Assembly: GCA_019009955.1 (NCBI GenBank)
Contig: CM032232.1
Location: forward strand, 73,031,001 to 73,095,000
DNA length: 64,000 nt
Source of the DNA: Riptortus pedestris
Lineage: Eukaryota > Arthropoda > Insecta > Hemiptera > Alydidae
Direction of reading: 5' to 3'
The position numbers and the translations under genes were made by a program. The notes beneath the pieces were generated by a model that was not told where the DNA came from, did no database searches, and saw only the letters and a program-made list of their open reading frames with translations. Positions 34,353 to 45,244 of the stretch are shown here, piece by piece (position 1 is the stretch's first letter; each line of letters begins with the position of its first letter).

Positions 34353-34700
34353 AAAGTTTACCTGGAGGTAATAAGATTTAATTAAAGAGAATTTTAAAAT
34401 GTAATACTTCTAAATTTGTGAGTATATGTAAATGTTGGAGTATTATGGGAATGTGTGGGCTGCCTTCAGTAAGAAAGTCGTGAAAGTCATGAGGGATCTT
34501 TAGATGGTCACGTCTTTTGAAGTCTGTTTTATTAAGTGGAGCATTACATACACTGCAGTTAGGCATTCTTTCCTTTTCAAATAGATAACCTTGGGTTAGG
34601 TGAGAATGACCTATACGTAGTCTCGTAAGGACTACTTCGTCTCTCCGTGTGAATGGTTTATATTTATTACTCCGTGCCTTAACTGTAGTTTTAATTTTGC
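33830..34700 (-). pseudogene. jockey/I-type LINE, ORF2 C-terminal end and 3' UTR
   Basis: Minus-strand reading: FTRRDEVVLTRLRIGHSHLT, QGYLFEKERMPNCSVCNAPL, then LTEGSPHIPIILQHLHILTN and a stop near 34378. The pattern RLRxGHxxLTxxYL-CxxCNxxL is the zinc-finger-like tail after RNase H in jockey/I-clade LINEs. Downstream is a T-rich 3' UTR containing (TG)n/(TA)n at 34260-34349, ending in AATGAATAAATAAATAAG near 33830. Polymerase and endonuclease domains are absent. Confidence 0.8.
34260..34349. repeat. (CA)n-(TA)n microsatellite within the LINE 3' UTR
   Basis: CA repeat to about 34296, then TA repeat. It lies inside the 3' UTR of the minus-strand LINE. Confidence 0.95.
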
Positions 34701-35021
34701 CTCAGTTTGTTGTCTTTTAATAACCAGTCCTGTTGCCATTCTTGGAGTATGTTTTAATGTAGATTTGTAAGTCATCCGAAATCATTTTTTTAATGTCAGT
34801 ATATATAAGTTGACTTATGTATCATATAAATATTTTCGGCCTTTTTTGAGTGATTGAGTAAAACGTGCTGACGGACAGACAGACTGACAAGACTTCGATG
34901 TCATCGTTCTTAAAATGATCAGAGAGAAAGATCTGATGAGATTCCAATGGGGTTGAAACGTTAAACACCATAAAATGATCAGATTGAGATATTTCCATCA
35001 GCCATAACATCTCCCCCAACT
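34701..35021. other. No recognised feature
   Basis: AT-rich; may contain more decayed LINE sequence, but no frame is readable. Confidence 0.4.
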
Positions 35022-35072
35022 AAAATATGTCCGTCACGTAGGTCCTGTGTATTGTAAGCAGATTTCCCACCA
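35022..35072 (-). mobile_element. HINE-like 3' terminus fragment
   Basis: ATGTCCGTCACGTAGGTCCT followed by AAGCAGATTTCCCACCAG on the plus strand. The hairpin is degenerate. Confidence 0.75.
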
Positions 35073-36102
35073 GTTGGAATTATGCCATCTCAAATAATAT
35101 TTTCAATTTTTCCACTAATAAGAAGCCTATGTACCCGAGAGTCCAAATTTTACTAGGTCATGAGAGGATTAATCATACAATATAAACTAATAACTGAAAA
35201 TCCCATGAGTAGTAGTGTCGGTTAAATAAGACTGAATACAAAATAATACAAATAATTCACTTAATATTCAAAGTAGAGAAAAATTATACAAAAAGAAAAT
35301 TGAAGGACATTAAATAAGTGAAAACATTGATAACATAACATTACATCTTTATGATAAAAACTTTATTAAAGCATAAGTGTATAAAAGTTTAAAGTGCTCA
35401 TAGATCATTAAAAAACCCAGGAGTGAACTACTTTTAGAGGATTTTATTAAATAAGAGATGAGAGTTCAAGGAAAATCCATAAAGCTTTTGAATGATGAGG
35501 AGAGTTGTCAATTACTGCAGTCGTGAATTCTATTGCGGAGGACCTATCAGCTGTCAGACCACTCCACCCACCTCATTCAGGCCACATCAATTCTCTCTCC
35601 TCCATAAATTATATTCCCAATTACGAGATTTATGGGTTATTAGCTCAAGAAGGGGGGGGGGGGTCGCCCGATAAAATATACTGCCTTTACAGACAAAATT
35701 TTCGAAGGTGTTAATATCAATCGTCTTTACAAAAAAGTTCATTTTCAAATTTAACGGAATTCTTAATTTTGTGAATTTGCATTATGGAGGCGAAAGTTTA
35801 TCAATATTACCTTATTTGCCTTAGTCAAACACAAACATTAGTCGTATAATTTTTGATATGGTCTGTTTTTCTATTTCTTGTTTTCTTTTTAATTTTTGCC
35901 CTTGTCGGTTAACAATGGTTTGTCGTAGGTTCTTTGTCAAGATTTCTAAAGTGTGCACCTGTGTTCTCTTCATAGTCAAGAACTAGAAGCTACACGGTGT
36001 AATGCAACCAAGGAATAATTTCAGGAGAGGGTTTATTCTCAGTTTCCAGGATGTCTCTTCACCGGGAAAACAAATGGTTTTCCAACCAGTAAAGAGGTTA
36101 CT
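35073..36102. other. No recognised feature
   Basis: Unassigned. Overlapping short frames near 35492-35714 and a poly-G run near 35651 show no family resemblance. Confidence 0.4.
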
Positions 36103-36288
36103 TCATTTGGTATAATCCATCTTTGAAGTTCGCATTTTGGCCAGATAATACGCTCGCATAACTTCAAAAAGCATGTCATTCGTCCGTATTATGCGTTGCT
36201 GTTTATTTCTTGGTCTACGTTTTCTAATAGGAGTGGGTGGAGAAACATTCTCCTCCAAGCTAGAATCAGACTTTGTATGTTGATCCAA
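36103..36288 (-). CDS. Unrecognised small basic ORF or exon
   Basis: Open minus-strand frame of about 61 codons, DQHTKSDSSLEENVSPPTPI followed by RKRRPRNKQQRIIRTNDMLF and EVMRAYYLAKMRTSKMDYTK, then a stop. An acidic/serine-rich start followed by a basic cluster looks more protein-like than the neighbouring random frames. There is no ATG at the beginning (the frame opens with TTG), so it may be a 3' exon or a transposon fragment. No family is recognised, and the function is unknown. Confidence 0.3.
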   Translation of the reverse strand: MDQHTKSDSSLEENVSPPTPIRKRRPRNKQQRIIRTNDMLFEVMRAYYLAKMRTSKMDYTK

Positions 36289-36361
36289 TAATTATAATGG
36301 TTAGGATTGCCGATCTTACGGAGCCATTTTTTTCTCCTCATAGTAACCCAATGAGGAGTTA

Positions 36362-37125
36362 TTTATTTGAATACATGATCCATTGCCACATTGCATAATA
36401 CATGTATGATTATGTTTAAATAAATTTTTATTTTCCAATATATACGCGTTAATCAACCATATAATCAAATATAATATAAAAGTAATAATAAAAAAATATT
36501 AAAATAAGTAAGGTAATTACAAATCAAATTAATTAATGAAATGAAAAAATAAATAAAACAAAAACAAAAAAAAAGCAAATCAATTAAAGTTAAACTCAAC
36601 CATGTTTAATTTGCGAATCTGTGTAAAGTAATAATTTATTTATTTATTTATTTATTGGAGTTTCGCAGCTTTGGCGATGGTAAAGTAATAATATTGAATT
36701 ATAATTCTCTTTCCTAACAATGAACTTTACATTCTAATGTATTTTTGTTAAATCCAAATCTATACTTTATAGGATCTTTATTACATTTATTAAGTAAGAT
36801 ATCAGGTGGTTCAGGCTAATTACCTCCTTTTAAAATTATGTTCATTATTAAATATGATGTACTTTGATTAAATGGTGAATAGTCGTAGAGTATATGTAAA
36901 GATGTTTGTGTTGTCTGTGAGTCGCAAGTACATTTGTCATTGTCTTGAATTTAAAATCTTGTTAAATAATGCCCTGCCTGTCCATGTTAGAAATTGTGTG
37001 CATTTGTGATGGTGACTCTTAATTGTGAGTTATATTTGGTATGTATTGATGTAAGCTGTTAGATTTGTTATATGTTGTCCATTCTCTGATCCACTTATTT
37101 ATCGTATCGGTAGCTAAGTCTTTTT
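36362..37125 (-). pseudogene. R1/I-type LINE, RNase H end and 3' UTR
   Basis: Minus-strand reading across frameshifts: KDLATDTINKWIREWTTYNK, SNSLHQYIPNITHN, HGQAGHYLTRF, QDNDKCTCDSQTTQTSLHIL, YDYSPFNQSTSYLI. The order W...W-LxxxIP, HGxxxHYLTxF, CxC-QTxxHxxxxCP-F is that of the RNase H and downstream C-rich region of LINE ORF2. A T-rich 3' UTR follows, ending in TTCAAATAAATAA near 36368. A 45-bp insertion of another LINE tail lies inside. Its 5' part is duplicated at 19294-19433. Confidence 0.75.
36636..36680 (-). mobile_element. 45-bp LINE-tail insertion with 12-bp target duplication
   Basis: TAAAGTAATAAT lies at 36624-36635 and 36681-36692. The insert on the minus strand is CCATCGCCAAAGCTGCGAAA, CTCC, then (AATA)n. 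The tail type resembles the one at 16640. Confidence 0.8.
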
Positions 37126-37661
37126 TAATATACGAGAGTCATAGGACACCGTTCGAACTAACCCTTGATGATGATGGCAGACAGTCGGTTCCCTCTGGAG
37201 CAGATCTCACTCCAGATTGGTTCCTTGTGAATATTTTCTTTCTTTTGCCCATATTGCTAATGGGTTGCATTTTACAATATATACCTACTGCCAGGGAAGG
37301 TGACCCTAGGGTGTGTACTGTGTGTGACTTTGTGATAGTGTAAGTGAACTGTGTACTTCACTCGAGGAGGTGGCTATTATTCTCATATTATTGCGCCCAC
37401 CGAAATTTGTTTTCATGCGTTCAAGAACTAATCTCTCATTCCCATCCTCAATAAACCCAAATTCTCTATAAAATTGTTATTCCCAATGTGTTTCCCCTTC
37501 CATTTCTCAATGGCCTCGATATGGTGGGTGGGGGGGAGTATTATATCTTAGTGGTCATTAGCCTCCACCAATAGAGACACGTGACAGTTTTTTAGAGGTG
37601 ATGATTTTTTTTTAACTTTACGTTCAAACCCCGTTAAAAATTAGGACCTGAAATGAGCTGT
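37126..37661. other. No recognised feature
   Basis: GC-moderate stretch with a plus-strand open frame extending to 37343 (PSGADLTPDWFLVNIFFLLP) that I cannot assign. Confidence 0.35.
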
Positions 37662-37745
37662 CCCTTGTAGATTGACAAGCCTAATTTTATCGGGCGAGAC
37701 AAGTGGCCAGGTCACACTTGCTTACCTGTAGCCCGGGTTCAAAGC
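37662..37745 (+). mobile_element. tRNA-like (SINE head) fragment
   Basis: AGTGGCCAGGTCACACTTG resembles an A box and CCCGGGTTCAAAGCC a B box at tRNA-like spacing. It does not match the main SINE and does not fold into a convincing complete tRNA. It is probably a tRNA-derived SINE head or an old tRNA pseudogene. Confidence 0.3.
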
Positions 37746-38177
37746 CAATTATCAGGTGGATTTAATCACTGTACTCTCTCAACCCAAAAGACCCTCGGCA
37801 CCTTTGCAAATTACGGAATTTTTAAGTCATGAACCAGTGAACATTGTTCAGAATTATCTGATCAAGCAGAAGGAGGGACTCTATAAACCTAATATAGCGA
37901 TCTATAAATCTAAAAAAATGAAATCAATTATTCGTCTCATAGAACATAATAACTTTTTTTGGAAATACAATAGCATTAATAAAACAATACAGTTCCAAAT
38001 AATGATCAATCGTTAATCGTGGCATAAACCCAGGAAATCAAATACATTTTATACATATTGTCATACAGCTGTTAAAAATGTCTATATCTTTCAATGGGCC
38101 TCATTATCCTTATCGGTAGATGAGTGTTTCGAAAACCACCCCTAAACTTGTTGACTTTAGTCTCAATTGAAAAATTG
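37746..38177. other. No recognised feature
   Basis: A plus-strand open frame at 37756-38016 is present but unassigned. Confidence 0.35.
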
Positions 38178-38390
38178 TTATTTATAACTTTATGGTACTA
38201 AGGCTAATTGGGTCTTGTTATCCATGGGCTATAAACTTTTCTAGCCATGGTGTGACTAAGGATTTTATTTAATTAGTTTTAAATAGGAATTTAATCACTT
38301 AATAAATTCCTATTGGCTAGGTGAGAATCGAACTCATGACTCAAGGTATCCCAAGAGACATTCAGACCTTAACAACATATGGCTAACCTT
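38178..38390 (-). mobile_element. tRNA-derived SINE
   Basis: Minus-strand copy: AGGTTAGCCATATGTTGTTA at the head, the B-box-like GAGTTCGATTCTCACCTAGC, ACCATGGCTAGAAAAG, and ATTAGCCTTAGTACC at the tail. The conserved order matches 40940-41163. Confidence 0.85.
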
Positions 38391-38411
38391 TCTTAAGGAA
38401 ATTTTGCTAAA
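38391..38411 (-). mobile_element. Possible HINE-like 5' terminus remnant
   Basis: TTTCTTAAGGAAATTTTGCT on the plus strand resembles the inverted 5' palindrome. It is very short and adjoins the SINE. Confidence 0.35.
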
Positions 38412-39156
38412 ATCTTCATCAAATTTAACAGAAATGTATACAAAAGATTTAAAACAATAACCGCGATTTATCTGAGCACTGCCCGACAATAGTAACGAAA
38501 GTGTTGATAAAAGTAGTTTAAATCTCCATATTTTTATAGGAAAGAGAAATACCGAAAATGAAACCGACGAAGCTCCCCACCAACCCCACTAATGAGAGCA
38601 ACATCAAAAGGAAATAAACCTTGACGAGTTTTAGGATTAAAAGATTACAATGTCATCAGGGGACCCGAAGATCTCAGACCTCTGCTAGGGGCAAAAAATA
38701 TCTTTCTTTTTGCCTTTTTCTTACCATTTTCATAAATGATTACTACTTCTCCCTTTCTTATCTTCTATCATCAAATCTTCCCTGTACTTAATGTTTTTTA
38801 TCACTGTCTGAAATTGAGGGAAAAAACTGTACACGATCTCGAAATAATTTCAACCTACTATGTGTTTTGTGACTTTTTATTCATGTCTCTTTTAAAGAAA
38901 CTCTTTAACGTTACAGAAACGCCATTTTTGTTATATCTACTTATTTTTTATTCCATAAATTTTGCTCTAGAGGTGGTGATTTTTTGTTTAAAATATGTTT
39001 TTGTTTTATGTTTAATGTGAGTAAGCCCAAGTGATTTTCGCTATAACAAATAATAACCACTAAATTATTAAGTGTAAATTAATTGTCAAGACTTGCTTGG
39101 TGGGTATTACTATTTAAAACTTAAGTGAATAGAATTTGAAAATTCCGCTTATGTCA
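38412..39156. other. No recognised feature
   Basis: AT-rich; a hydrophobic open frame at 38736-39020 is attributable to T-rich composition. Confidence 0.4.
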
Positions 39157-39982
39157 GTTCAGCAGATTTACCTTAGAGGAAATCAGCTATTGAGGTTGTA
39201 CTCATGATGGGGTATTCGAAAACTATCTTCAAATGTCCATCGCTCCTAACTTCAAATGTCCATTGAATCCTATCTTCAAATGTCCATCGAAAACTATCTT
39301 GTCCATCGATAAGAGATGGCGAAAATGAGGTCCGGTCAAACTTTTATATATATTTGTCTGTTAACGCTTTAGCGGTCTCAATATTTTTCTGATCGTTATC
39401 AAACTCAACATTTTTACGTTTTATGCAAAAATGAATATCAAGTCCGTTAACGGCTAAAATCCGTCCATTGGGAGGAGGGGGGGGGGTAAAAGGGTGAGAA
39501 TTTCTAGAATTCTTAATACCTCCGTTATTATGCGTCGGATCGTAAAGGTGTATAGAACTAATCTTATTGCAAATGTAATGTGCTATAATTGCTGTCATGT
39601 ACGTGTTTTCAGTATCTTGATTATTAACCGAGATATTTGCATTTTAGCAAATTTCCCATAAGGGAAATTAGCTATTGTGGTCGTACTCATGACGCGAGAT
39701 CAGTAAATTCTCCTCAATTGTCCATTGATATTACCCAGGATATGACGAAAATGAGGTCCGTTCAAAATTATATATTTAACTTTTTGGCCATCTATAAAAC
39801 CCTTTCTCTTACTCATGTCATATTACCCAAAAGCTGTTATGAGTATAATGAAGCACTTTATTTGAAGTCTAAATACTAAATATTGTTCTCCTTGAATTTT
39901 TACGTTTTGAGATAAATACAAATAGGTGACCCACATGGGAAATCTGCTTAGTTATCGCAGCCCCTTCGTGACGGACATTTAG
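39157..39982 (+). mobile_element. Two HINE-like elements joined or nested
   Basis: The first 5' end, GCAGATTTACCTTAGAGG at about 39163, is followed by a local four-fold repeat of CTTCAAATGTCCATCG (39220-39310), GAGGTCCGGTCAAACTTTTA, a short (TA)n and the core, up to TAACCGAGATATTTGCATTT. There a second 5' end (TTAGCAAATTTCCCATAAGG, about 39644) begins another copy. That copy has GGTCCGTTCAAAATTATATA and then subfamily II sequence, ending GGGAAATCTGCTTAG, GCAGCCCCTTCG and TGACGGACATTT. The first copy therefore lacks its 3' end. Confidence 0.88.
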
Positions 39983-40829
39983 TAAATCTTAGTTTAAAAA
40001 AATATAACCTACTATTTATTTATAAAACGATTAAACGTGCTAAGAGATAATCTCCCTTATTATAAAGATAGTGGCAGGCTTTGAACATTGTAAATTTTCA
40101 CGCCCTTTTTAAATAAGTCATAAAATTAAAATATATTACAATATATACAAGACATATTTCATTATATGAATGAGGGCTTATAAGCGTGTAATATATTGAT
40201 CCATTGCTATGCTGGGAATAAGTAGTGTTGATGAATGTTGCTTTCATCTAATTGGATGCAGACGAGATGCATAGATATGGGGCTGCATTGATAGTGATCA
40301 GCTGGTAAATGCCCGTGAAGGGGGTGCCCTTGGTGGCCGCCAACCAACTCGAGGTCACCTACATGTCAGCATCTGACATAACCTCATGGAAATATATCTA
40401 AAAATATAGTTTCCTTTAATATATCATTTTCATTTCAGTTCTCATAAAACGCTTCGCCTTTAAGAAGTACCGGAATTATTCTGAAGAAAGTTGCATATAA
40501 AGTCTACCAGGAAATGGTGAGTGAAAATGTAAACAGCAACTTATAGTCAAATGATCCAATAGAAGACAATACTTACAATTAAAAGATATTTTTGCTCCGC
40601 AGCACAAACGTATATAAAAGTACGTCACGCAGGGGCTTACAGTGTAATATTTACTTATCTGGCTATATTTTATTTATCTTATTTTAGTTGAACTCTTTAT
40701 TCGTTCAAGTGGGGGAGGTAAAGATAAAAAAGTTTAGTTTGCCTACATTTTGGTTTTTTATTACCTTTGTCATAGTCAAACTAGAACTATTTATTTCAAC
40801 AAGTGGGGTATTAAAACTAATAATCAAAA
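39983..40829. other. Unassigned DNA with one HINE-like 3' tip
   Basis: At 40620-40642 TACGTCACGCAGGGGCTTAC is a short minus-strand HINE-like 3' tip. A GC-richer patch near 40270-40370 is unassigned. Confidence 0.5.
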
Positions 40830-40939
40830 AACGTCCGTCAGGAAGGAGCTGTGTAACCTAAGCAGATTTCCCACGTGCTTCACGTATTTGCATTTATCTC
40901 CAAACGTAAAAGTTCAAAGAGAAAACTATTTGGTAGTTA

Positions 40940-41163
40940 TTATTATTATTTATTAACGTCCACTTTTTGCAACTTAGGCTAATCGGGACGGGTTATCTAC
41001 AGGTTACCACCCTTTTCTAGCCAGGGTGGGATTTTAGGACGTTATTTAATGAATTTCGTCACTAAATAATTTCCTTTGCCCAGGCAAGAATCGAACTCGC
41101 CACTCTCGGTTTACCATGTGAGATAAAGGTCAACGCTTTAACTCGCATGGCTAACCTGAGCCC
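40940..41163 (-). mobile_element. Full-length tRNA-derived SINE with 14-bp target duplication
   Basis: Minus strand: GGGGCTCAGGTTAGCCATGC (tRNA-like 5' end, A-box region GTTAGCCATGCGAGTTAAAG), GGCGAGTTCGATTCTTGCC (B box), body CCCACCCTGGCTAGAAAAGG, and tail ending GTTAATAAATAATAATAA. The A-box pattern resembles class II (Leu/Ser-like) tRNAs. CTATTTGGTAGTTA at 40926-40939 is repeated at 41164-41177, an exact target-site duplication. This is the best copy of a family with at least six members here. Confidence 0.95.
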
Positions 41164-41544
41164 CTATTTGGTAGTTAGGCTTCAAATAAAGTGCTTCATA
41201 ATATAACAGCTTATTGTTAATATGACATGGGTGAGAGTGGGGGTTTACTGAAGGTTGTAAATAATAATGCAAATAGCTCAATTAATATTGAAGTTAGAGA
41301 ATAAATGTATGCAAGAATTTCTATAGAACGTTTAATTTGCAATACGATTGATTCTATCAAATGTTCCGACCAGACTCATACTAATGGAGATATTTTGAAT
41401 TTTCAAAATTCCCCTCTAAACCCCCCCCCCCCCCCAACCCTCCCGATTTTAGCCGTAAACAAACTTCATCTTTCTCTGCATAAAACGATTACCGAGTTTG
41501 GCAATGATAAAATCAAAAATTGCGGCAGCTAGAGCGGTAACAGG

Positions 41545-41607
<63 letters not shown>

Positions 41608-41609
<2 letters not shown>

Positions 41610-42596
41610 TAGCTCAGATACCCGGCTTCCTCTGGGAATTCATTTGAGGCTGGGATGGTGATGGTATTTTTTTGGCAAGGCTTGACTTTGCACAATATTT
41701 TGACATTTACCCTTCCCAGTGTTTAGGGTTAATACCCGTCGTTTCTGTGGATTTGTTAATAATAAAATTAATTTTTTATGTAAGACTTCACTGTCCTCCA
41801 TATTGTCATATTTCCCGTTTCCTTTGCATTATGCATAGATTTCAATTATTAAGGCCAAAATATTATAATAATATATTATAATTTGAATTAATTATTCCAG
41901 GTGAGGTACCTGGTAGTTCATATTAAAAAGAATTGTTGAGCAACTTTCTCTATATAACAAAATAAACAACTTTTGTTATCTGCATATTTGCCGAAACCCC
42001 AATAGGAAACGAAATATCAATATATTTAATTTCAGGCCTCCCTTATAACCCCCACTGCTGCCCGTCCCTAGAAATGTTAGTATGGCTTATTATAAGTTAG
42101 GCGTTAGTGCTAATTCACATACCCAATTTGGTTTAGTTCGGTTGAGTTTTTGTGCCAAATAAAAGTGTTGACTTCTGCAGTAGTTTTTAACGTATAACTA
42201 CTCATTTTTACTTAGGTATACGATAAAATTGTTTATAACAAAAGTTACTCCAAATGACAAAATAAACAACTTTTGTTATGTGCATAATTGTCGAAAATGT
42301 ATTAGGAAACGAAATATTGCTATTTTTAATTTCAGCCCTCCTTATAACCCCCACTCCTGTTCGTCTCTGAGAACATTAACATAGCCTAAAGTCTAAGTTG
42401 GGTTAGTAGTAATATACATACCAAGTTTCATAAAATTCGGTTCAGCCGTTTATGCGTGAAAAGGTAACAAACAAACAAACAAATAAACAAACAAACAGAC
42501 ACCAAAGAAACAAAATGCAGTTATGGTGTCTATGACATGTGAAACGAAAAGTTATCGTGAAGTTTTGCGAAAAAAAATCAATGTACAGACAGAGGT

Positions 42597-42597
<1 letters not shown>
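41608..42597 (+). mobile_element. Interspersed element, family D, short form (2 internal units)
   Basis: Starts ACTAGCTCAGATACCCGGCT right after (TA)n. It has a unique head, then two tandem units of about 300 bp marked by CAAAATAAACAACTTTTGTT at 41958 and 42258. The end segment contains TTCGGTTCAGCCGTTTATGC, (AAAC)n and ACCAAAGAAACAAAATGCAG, stopping at GACAGAGGTTACA before the next (TA)n. No ORF. The ACTAGC..CCCGGC start and TTCAGCCGTTT near the end are widespread in arthropod repeats, but I cannot assign a class. Confidence 0.85.
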
Positions 42598-42649
<52 letters not shown>

Positions 42650-42651
<2 letters not shown>

Positions 42652-44530
42652 TAGCTCAGATACCCGGCTTCGCCCGGGAATTCATTTGAGGCTGAATGGT
42701 GATGATATTTTTTTGGCAAGGCTTGACTTTGAACAATATTTTGACATTTACCCGTCCCAGTGTTATACGAGGTAATACCCGTCGTTTCTGTGGATTTATT
42801 AATAATAAAATTAATTTTTTATGTAAGACTTCACTGTCCTCCATATTGTCTTATTTCCCGTTTTCTGTGCATTGTGCATAAATTTGAATTATTAAGGACA
42901 AAATATTATCATACATTAAAATTAATTTTTCCAGATGTTGTACCTGGTAGTTCATATTGAAAAGAATTGTTGAGCAAATTTCTCTAAATAACAAAATAAT
43001 CAACTTTTGTTATGTTCATATTTGCCGAAAAACCAACAGGAGACTACTATATTTAATTTCAGGCCTCCCTTATAACCCCCACTCCTGCCCGTCCCTAGAA
43101 AAATTGTTAGTATGGCTTATTATAAGGCAGGCGTTAGTACTAATTCACATACCGAGTTTGGTTTAGTTCGTTTGAGTCTTTTGTGCCAAATAAAATTGTG
43201 GACTCCCGCTATAGATTTTAGCGTATAACTCATTTATACTTCCGTATACGGCAAAAGTGGATATATTAAAAGTTACTCTAAATTACAAAATGAACAACTT
43301 TTGTTATGTGCATATTTATCGAAAACCCAATAGGAAACGAAATATAGCTATTTTTAATTTCAGGCCTCCCTTATAACCCCCACTCCTGCTCATCCCTAAT
43401 AATGTTGGTATGGCTTATTATAATGACGACGTTAATGCTAATACACATACCGAATTTTATTTAGTTCGGTTGAGTGTTTTGTGCCAAATAAAATTGTTGC
43501 CTCCCGATATAATTTTTAGCGTATAACGCATTTATACTTCAGTATATTACGAAAGTGTATATGACAAAAGGTACTCTAAATAACAAAATAAATAGCTTTT
43601 GTTATGTGTGTATTTGCCGAAAAACCAATAGGAAACAAAATATCGCTATTTTTTATTTCTGGTCTCCCTTATAACCCCCACTCCTGCCCTTCCCTAGAAA
43701 TGTTAGGATGGCCTATTATAAGGAAGCCGTTAGTGCTAATTCACATACCGAGTTTTATTTAGTTCGGTTGGGTCTTATGTCCCAAATAAAATTGTTCACT
43801 TCCGCTATAGGTTTTAGTGTATATCTCGTTTATAATTCGGTATACGAAAAAAGTGTATATAACAAAAGTTACTTTAAATAACAAAATAAACAACTTTTGT
43901 TCTGTTCATATTTGCCGAAAAATAAATAGGAAAAGAAATATCGCTATTTTTATTTTCTGGCTTCCCTAATATCCCCCACTTCTGTCCGTTCCTAGAAATT
44001 TTGGTATGGCTTGTTATAATGAAAGCGTTACTGCTAATACATATACCGAGTTTTATTTATTTCGGTTGGGTCTTTTGTCCCAAATAGAACTGTTCACTTC
44101 CGGTATAGGTTTTAGCGTATATCTCGTTTATAACTCGGTATACGACAAAAGTGTATATAACAAAAGTTACTCTAAATAACAAAATAAACAACTTTTTTTA
44201 TGTTCATATTTGCCAAAAAACCAATAGAAAACGAAATATCGCTATTTTTAATTTCAGGCCTCCCTTATAACCCCCACTCCTGTTCGTCTCAGAGAATATT
44301 AGTATAGCCTAAAGTCTAAGTTGGGCTAGTAGTAATATACATACCAAGTTTCATAAAATTCGGTTCAGCCGTTTGTGCGTGAAAAGGTAACAAACAAACA
44401 AACAAACAAACAAATAAACAAACAAACAGACACCAAAGAAACAAAATGCAGTTATGGTGTCTATGACATGTGAAACGAAAAGTTATCGTGAAATTTCACG
44501 AAAAAAATCAATGTACAGACAGAGGTTACA
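42650..44530 (+). mobile_element. Interspersed element, family D, long form (5 internal units)
   Basis: Same head (ACTAGCTCAGATACCCGGCT, then GCCCGGGAATTC) and same end (GACAGAGGTTACA) as the element just upstream. It has five tandem units, with phase marks at about 42992, 43286, 43584, 43882 and 44180 (294-298 bp apart). The length difference of 891 bp equals three units. Units differ by scattered substitutions, so the expansion is not very recent. Confidence 0.9.
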
Positions 44531-44676
44531 ATTTTATTTATATATATATATAGTTTTGAAGGGACCACATTTTCTTCATCTACTAGGTACGATGGTCATT
44601 TGAAGAAACTTTTCGAAAATCGCGTTATGAGTACAACCTTCATAACTGATTTCCCTTAAGAGAAATCTGCTAAAGA

Positions 44677-45040
44677 CAAACGCATGTGAGTAGCACACAT
44701 CAACAGATACATTTATTTACTTTAGAATGTTTAGTTACCGCCATAACAATATTATGTATAATTTTCATAAAACAGTAAATCCCAAGCTAAATAACAGGCT
44801 GAAGGAAAACAGTGATTTTGAAGAGTATATAATAATTCCCTAAAAACCTTTAATCATATGTACTCCTGTAATCCAATAACTTGGGTAAAATTAAAAAAAA
44901 TACCCGTATATCCTTTCAACATCTTTACCAAATTTCCCTCATGGGGAATTCAAGTAGGAAGGTGTTAATGGTAAATAATACAAAATATTAATAATTGTAA
45001 TAAATTTTAAGAATATGAATGTTTAATAATAGGAATTAAT
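44677..45040. other. No recognised feature
   Basis: AT-rich DNA between two HINE-like elements. Confidence 0.4.
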
Positions 45041-45179
45041 TTTTAGCAGATTTCCCTTAAGGGAAATCAGCTATTGAGGTTGTACTCATGACGGAATTTT
45101 CGACATTTTTCTTCAAATGTCCATCGATCCTACCTAGTAGATGACGAAAATGAGGTCCGTTCAAAACTGTATATATATA

Positions 45180-45244
<65 letters not shown>

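Larger units (their letters stand above)
40830..44676 (-). mobile_element. HINE-like element expanded by nested insertions
   Basis: Outer plus-strand boundaries: ACGTCCGTCAGGAAGGAGCT with GCAGATTTCCCACGTG at about 40830-40880, and GATTTCCCTTAAGAGAAATC at about 44650-44668. The subfamily II middle (CTTCAAATAAAGTGCTTCAT) and the core (TAAACCCC followed by a C run) are present. A SINE (40940-41163) and two large elements (41608-42597, 42650-44530) sit inside, the latter two in the (TA)n tract. Without the insertions it would be about 800 bp. Confidence 0.9.

Noticed and set aside
37662..37745. Functional tRNA gene
   Set aside because: A- and B-box-like motifs are present, but no convincing cloverleaf or acceptor stem; at best a SINE head or pseudogene.
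38736..39020. Multi-pass membrane protein ORF (hydrophobic, 94 codons)
   Set aside because: Hydrophobicity follows from T-rich composition; no family motif and no supporting context.
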